A stretch of DNA of 6,723 bases from Candidatus Sumerlaeota bacterium (lineage in GTDB: Bacteria; Sumerlaeota; Sumerlaeia; JADFCT01): NCBI GenBank assembly GCA_026398575.1, contig JAPLSP010000228.1, forward strand, positions 1 to 6,723, written 5' to 3'. A program made the translations under genes and the position numbers. This document shows, one piece after another, positions 5,440 to 6,723 of this stretch (within the stretch, counting starts at the first letter, position 1; each line of letters starts with the position of its first letter). Below the pieces are notes generated by a model that was not told the DNA's origin, ran no database searches, and saw only the letters and a program-made list of their open reading frames with translations.

Positions 5440-6723
5440 ACGCGATCAATCTTGCAGGCAATGTCTCTCTCGAATGCGGGCGTAGCTAAATAGAACGGGC
5501 CGCCGCCATGATGGACGACTCGCGTCCCGGTCACTTCGCCTTTCCATGTATCCCAGAGTTCTACTTTATAGTCGCCGGCTTTCAGGCCGTCCACGATCAG
5601 CGTAGCCGCGGGACAAGGCCTGACCACCGGAGCGCGCATTCGCCGCAGATCGGAGATGGAGCGATAGATGCGCTGATCGTATATCCATATCCGCGCCGAT
5701 TCTTCGCTCTGCATCGCGCGCGTTTCGATGATGCGCGAGCGCTCCGTGGGCAGAACCGTGGTCAATTGATAGCCCTTGCCGCGCCAATCCTCGCCCTTGA
5801 TAAAACGCGCCACGGACGTGTATTGCGGATATTCATTCATCTCGTGCACCCACGGCCACCACCAGAACAATGCCGAGCCGCATAAGGGAATGACGGCCGA
5901 GACCCACAAACCCGAATGCAGATTATAGAGCAGCTCGTTGTGGCTGCCGCCGACGCCGAATTCATTGACGTAAACCGGCTTGCCGAAAACGTGGTGATCG
6001 TTGAACATCTCCACGAGGCGCGCCGGCATGTCGGCGTTATATGCGGTCTGCTGCGCAACTTCGTTTTCGGGCAGCGTCTGGACCGAAGGGTCCAGACGAG
6101 AGCCGGTATAATGCGCCGCGACGATGTGGCGGTACGGGTCTATTTCCTTCAGGCTGCGCCCCATGTCGCGATGCCATGAGGTGATCCGGGATGAGTCATA
6201 ATTGCCGACCAAGTCCACCTCGTTGCAAAGTTCCCACCATCCGATGGCGGGGCTGGAGCTCCAGCGCGCGGCCATATAACGGAAGCGTTTGCGCAGCCAT
6301 TTGCGCGCTTCTTCATTGGTCCAGTAATCCTCGGGCTGGTCCACCGGCCCGCCGAAGCCCTTGAAATAGGGGTTGTCATACCATTCGCTGTCGAAGTCCG
6401 AAGCGCGGAACTGGCCGTGATTGTGCAACGTCAGATCAATATAGATGCCGCAGCGCTCGGCATGTTGCATCACGTGATCCATGCGCCAGGCGTTGAGCTG
6501 GCTGTAGCGGCCCAGACCCGCGTAGTCGGTCCGGTAGCCGTGCGTCCATTCCAGCGCCGTCCACCACGCGCCCATCCAGACGCGCACGAAGTTGACGCCG
6601 GTCTGCGACATGCTGGTGAAGTAGGCATCATAAACGGCCAGTCCCTTGCCGGGCACGAATTCGAATTCATACTTATACAGCATCCGGTCGTCGTCCGGCG
6701 AACGCAGGATGATGCCGATGGGA
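5427..6723 (-). CDS. Clan GH-A (GH5-like) glycoside hydrolase, C-terminal part (runs off right edge)
   Basis: The frame is open to the right edge: 13 residues (PIGIILRSPDDDR) precede the first internal Met at 6683. They align with PISIIVRSPSEKR of the other GH-A protein, so the true start lies outside the window. Visible are almost the whole barrel and a C-terminal beta-sandwich (IWIYDQRIY to ACKID). Counting from that Met, the acid/base is Glu155 (WELCNEV) and the nucleophile Glu241 (VNEFGVG), as expected for retaining clan GH-A enzymes; WWWPW at 274-278 matches the Trp cluster of the paralogue. By eye the two proteins are roughly half identical over the shared region, so they are duplicates that may have diverged in specificity. 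The stop and last three residues come from a heptanucleotide array, giving a short tail (VNVK) that the paralogue lacks. Substrate is unknown. The missing upstream part probably carries a DUF5060-like domain, by analogy. Confidence 0.88.
   Translation of the reverse strand, partial: PIGIILRSPDDDRMLYKYEFEFVPGKGLAVYDAYFTSMSQTGVNFVRVWMGAWWTALEWTHGYRTDYAGLGRYSQLNAWRMDHVMQHAERCGIYIDLTLHNHGQFRASDFDSEWYDNPYFKGFGGPVDQPEDYWTNEEARKWLRKRFRYMAARWSSSPAIGWWELCNEVDLVGNYDSSRITSWHRDMGRSLKEIDPYRHIVAAHYTGSRLDPSVQTLPENEVAQQTAYNADMPARLVEMFNDHHVFGKPVYVNEFGVGGSHNELLYNLHSGLWVSAVIPLCGSALFWWWPWVHEMNEYPQYTSVARFIKGEDWRGKGYQLTTVLPTERSRIIETRAMQSEESARIWIYDQRIYRSISDLRRMRAPVVRPCPAATLIVDGLKAGDYKVELWDTWKGEVTGTRVVHHGGGPFYLATPAFERDIACKIDRVNVK

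Overview
The window is a compact carbohydrate-degradation locus read entirely on the minus strand. In transcription order, from high to low coordinates, it holds: (1) the 3' part of a clan GH-A glycoside hydrolase gene (5427-6723, cut by the right edge); (2) a 361-base intergenic region with a heptanucleotide array and a cluster of small palindromes; (3) a secreted or membrane-anchored TPR-like protein of unknown function (3368-5065); (4) a second, full-length GH-A hydrolase with a DUF5060-like domain, paralogous to the first (684-3293); and (5) the 5' part of a GH29 alpha-L-fucosidase gene (1-655, cut by the left edge). Long open frames on the plus strand are antisense shadows of these genes.

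The organism is probably an uncultured Gram-negative polysaccharide degrader. The evidence is fairly high GC in coding regions, ordinary Shine-Dalgarno sites, exported CAZymes in series, DUF5060-type GH-A enzymes, and intergenic palindromes of the CAACCCC-nnn-GGGGTTG type. From memory such features are common in Planctomycetota, Lentisphaerota/Kiritimatiellota, Sumerlaeota, Hydrogenedentota and similar groups. The phylum cannot be fixed from this sequence. The enzyme set suggests stepwise breakdown of a fucose-containing glycan: two endo- or exo-acting GH-A enzymes, an alpha-fucosidase, and a TPR protein that may act as a scaffold. The substrate is inference only.

The most unusual part is a set of degenerate heptanucleotide arrays: 3114-3197, about 3325-3372, 4891-4967 and 5356-5439. 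Every unit keeps a strict 7-base register, although two sequence flavours occur (TTTCTCA/TTTTACA and CTGTCTC), and one array changes from one flavour to the other without losing register. In the coding direction, the pyrimidine-rich orientation lies inside the 5' ends of the TPR gene and the full-length GH-A gene. In both proteins it encodes residues 33 to about 60, the hydrophobic part of the export signal. The purine-rich orientation sits exactly at the stop codons of the two upstream genes, where it closes all three frames, and in one case it supplies the stop codon. Because 7 is not a multiple of 3, the pyrimidine orientation reads as the same hydrophobic heptapeptide in any frame. Loss or gain of one unit would frameshift the mature enzyme. 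Together the arrays look like repeat-derived signal peptides that may also act as contingency switches or long-range RNA stems.

At the left edge the fucosidase loses family resemblance and drops sharply in GC within the last 37 bases. This suggests an insertion, a truncation or an assembly junction.
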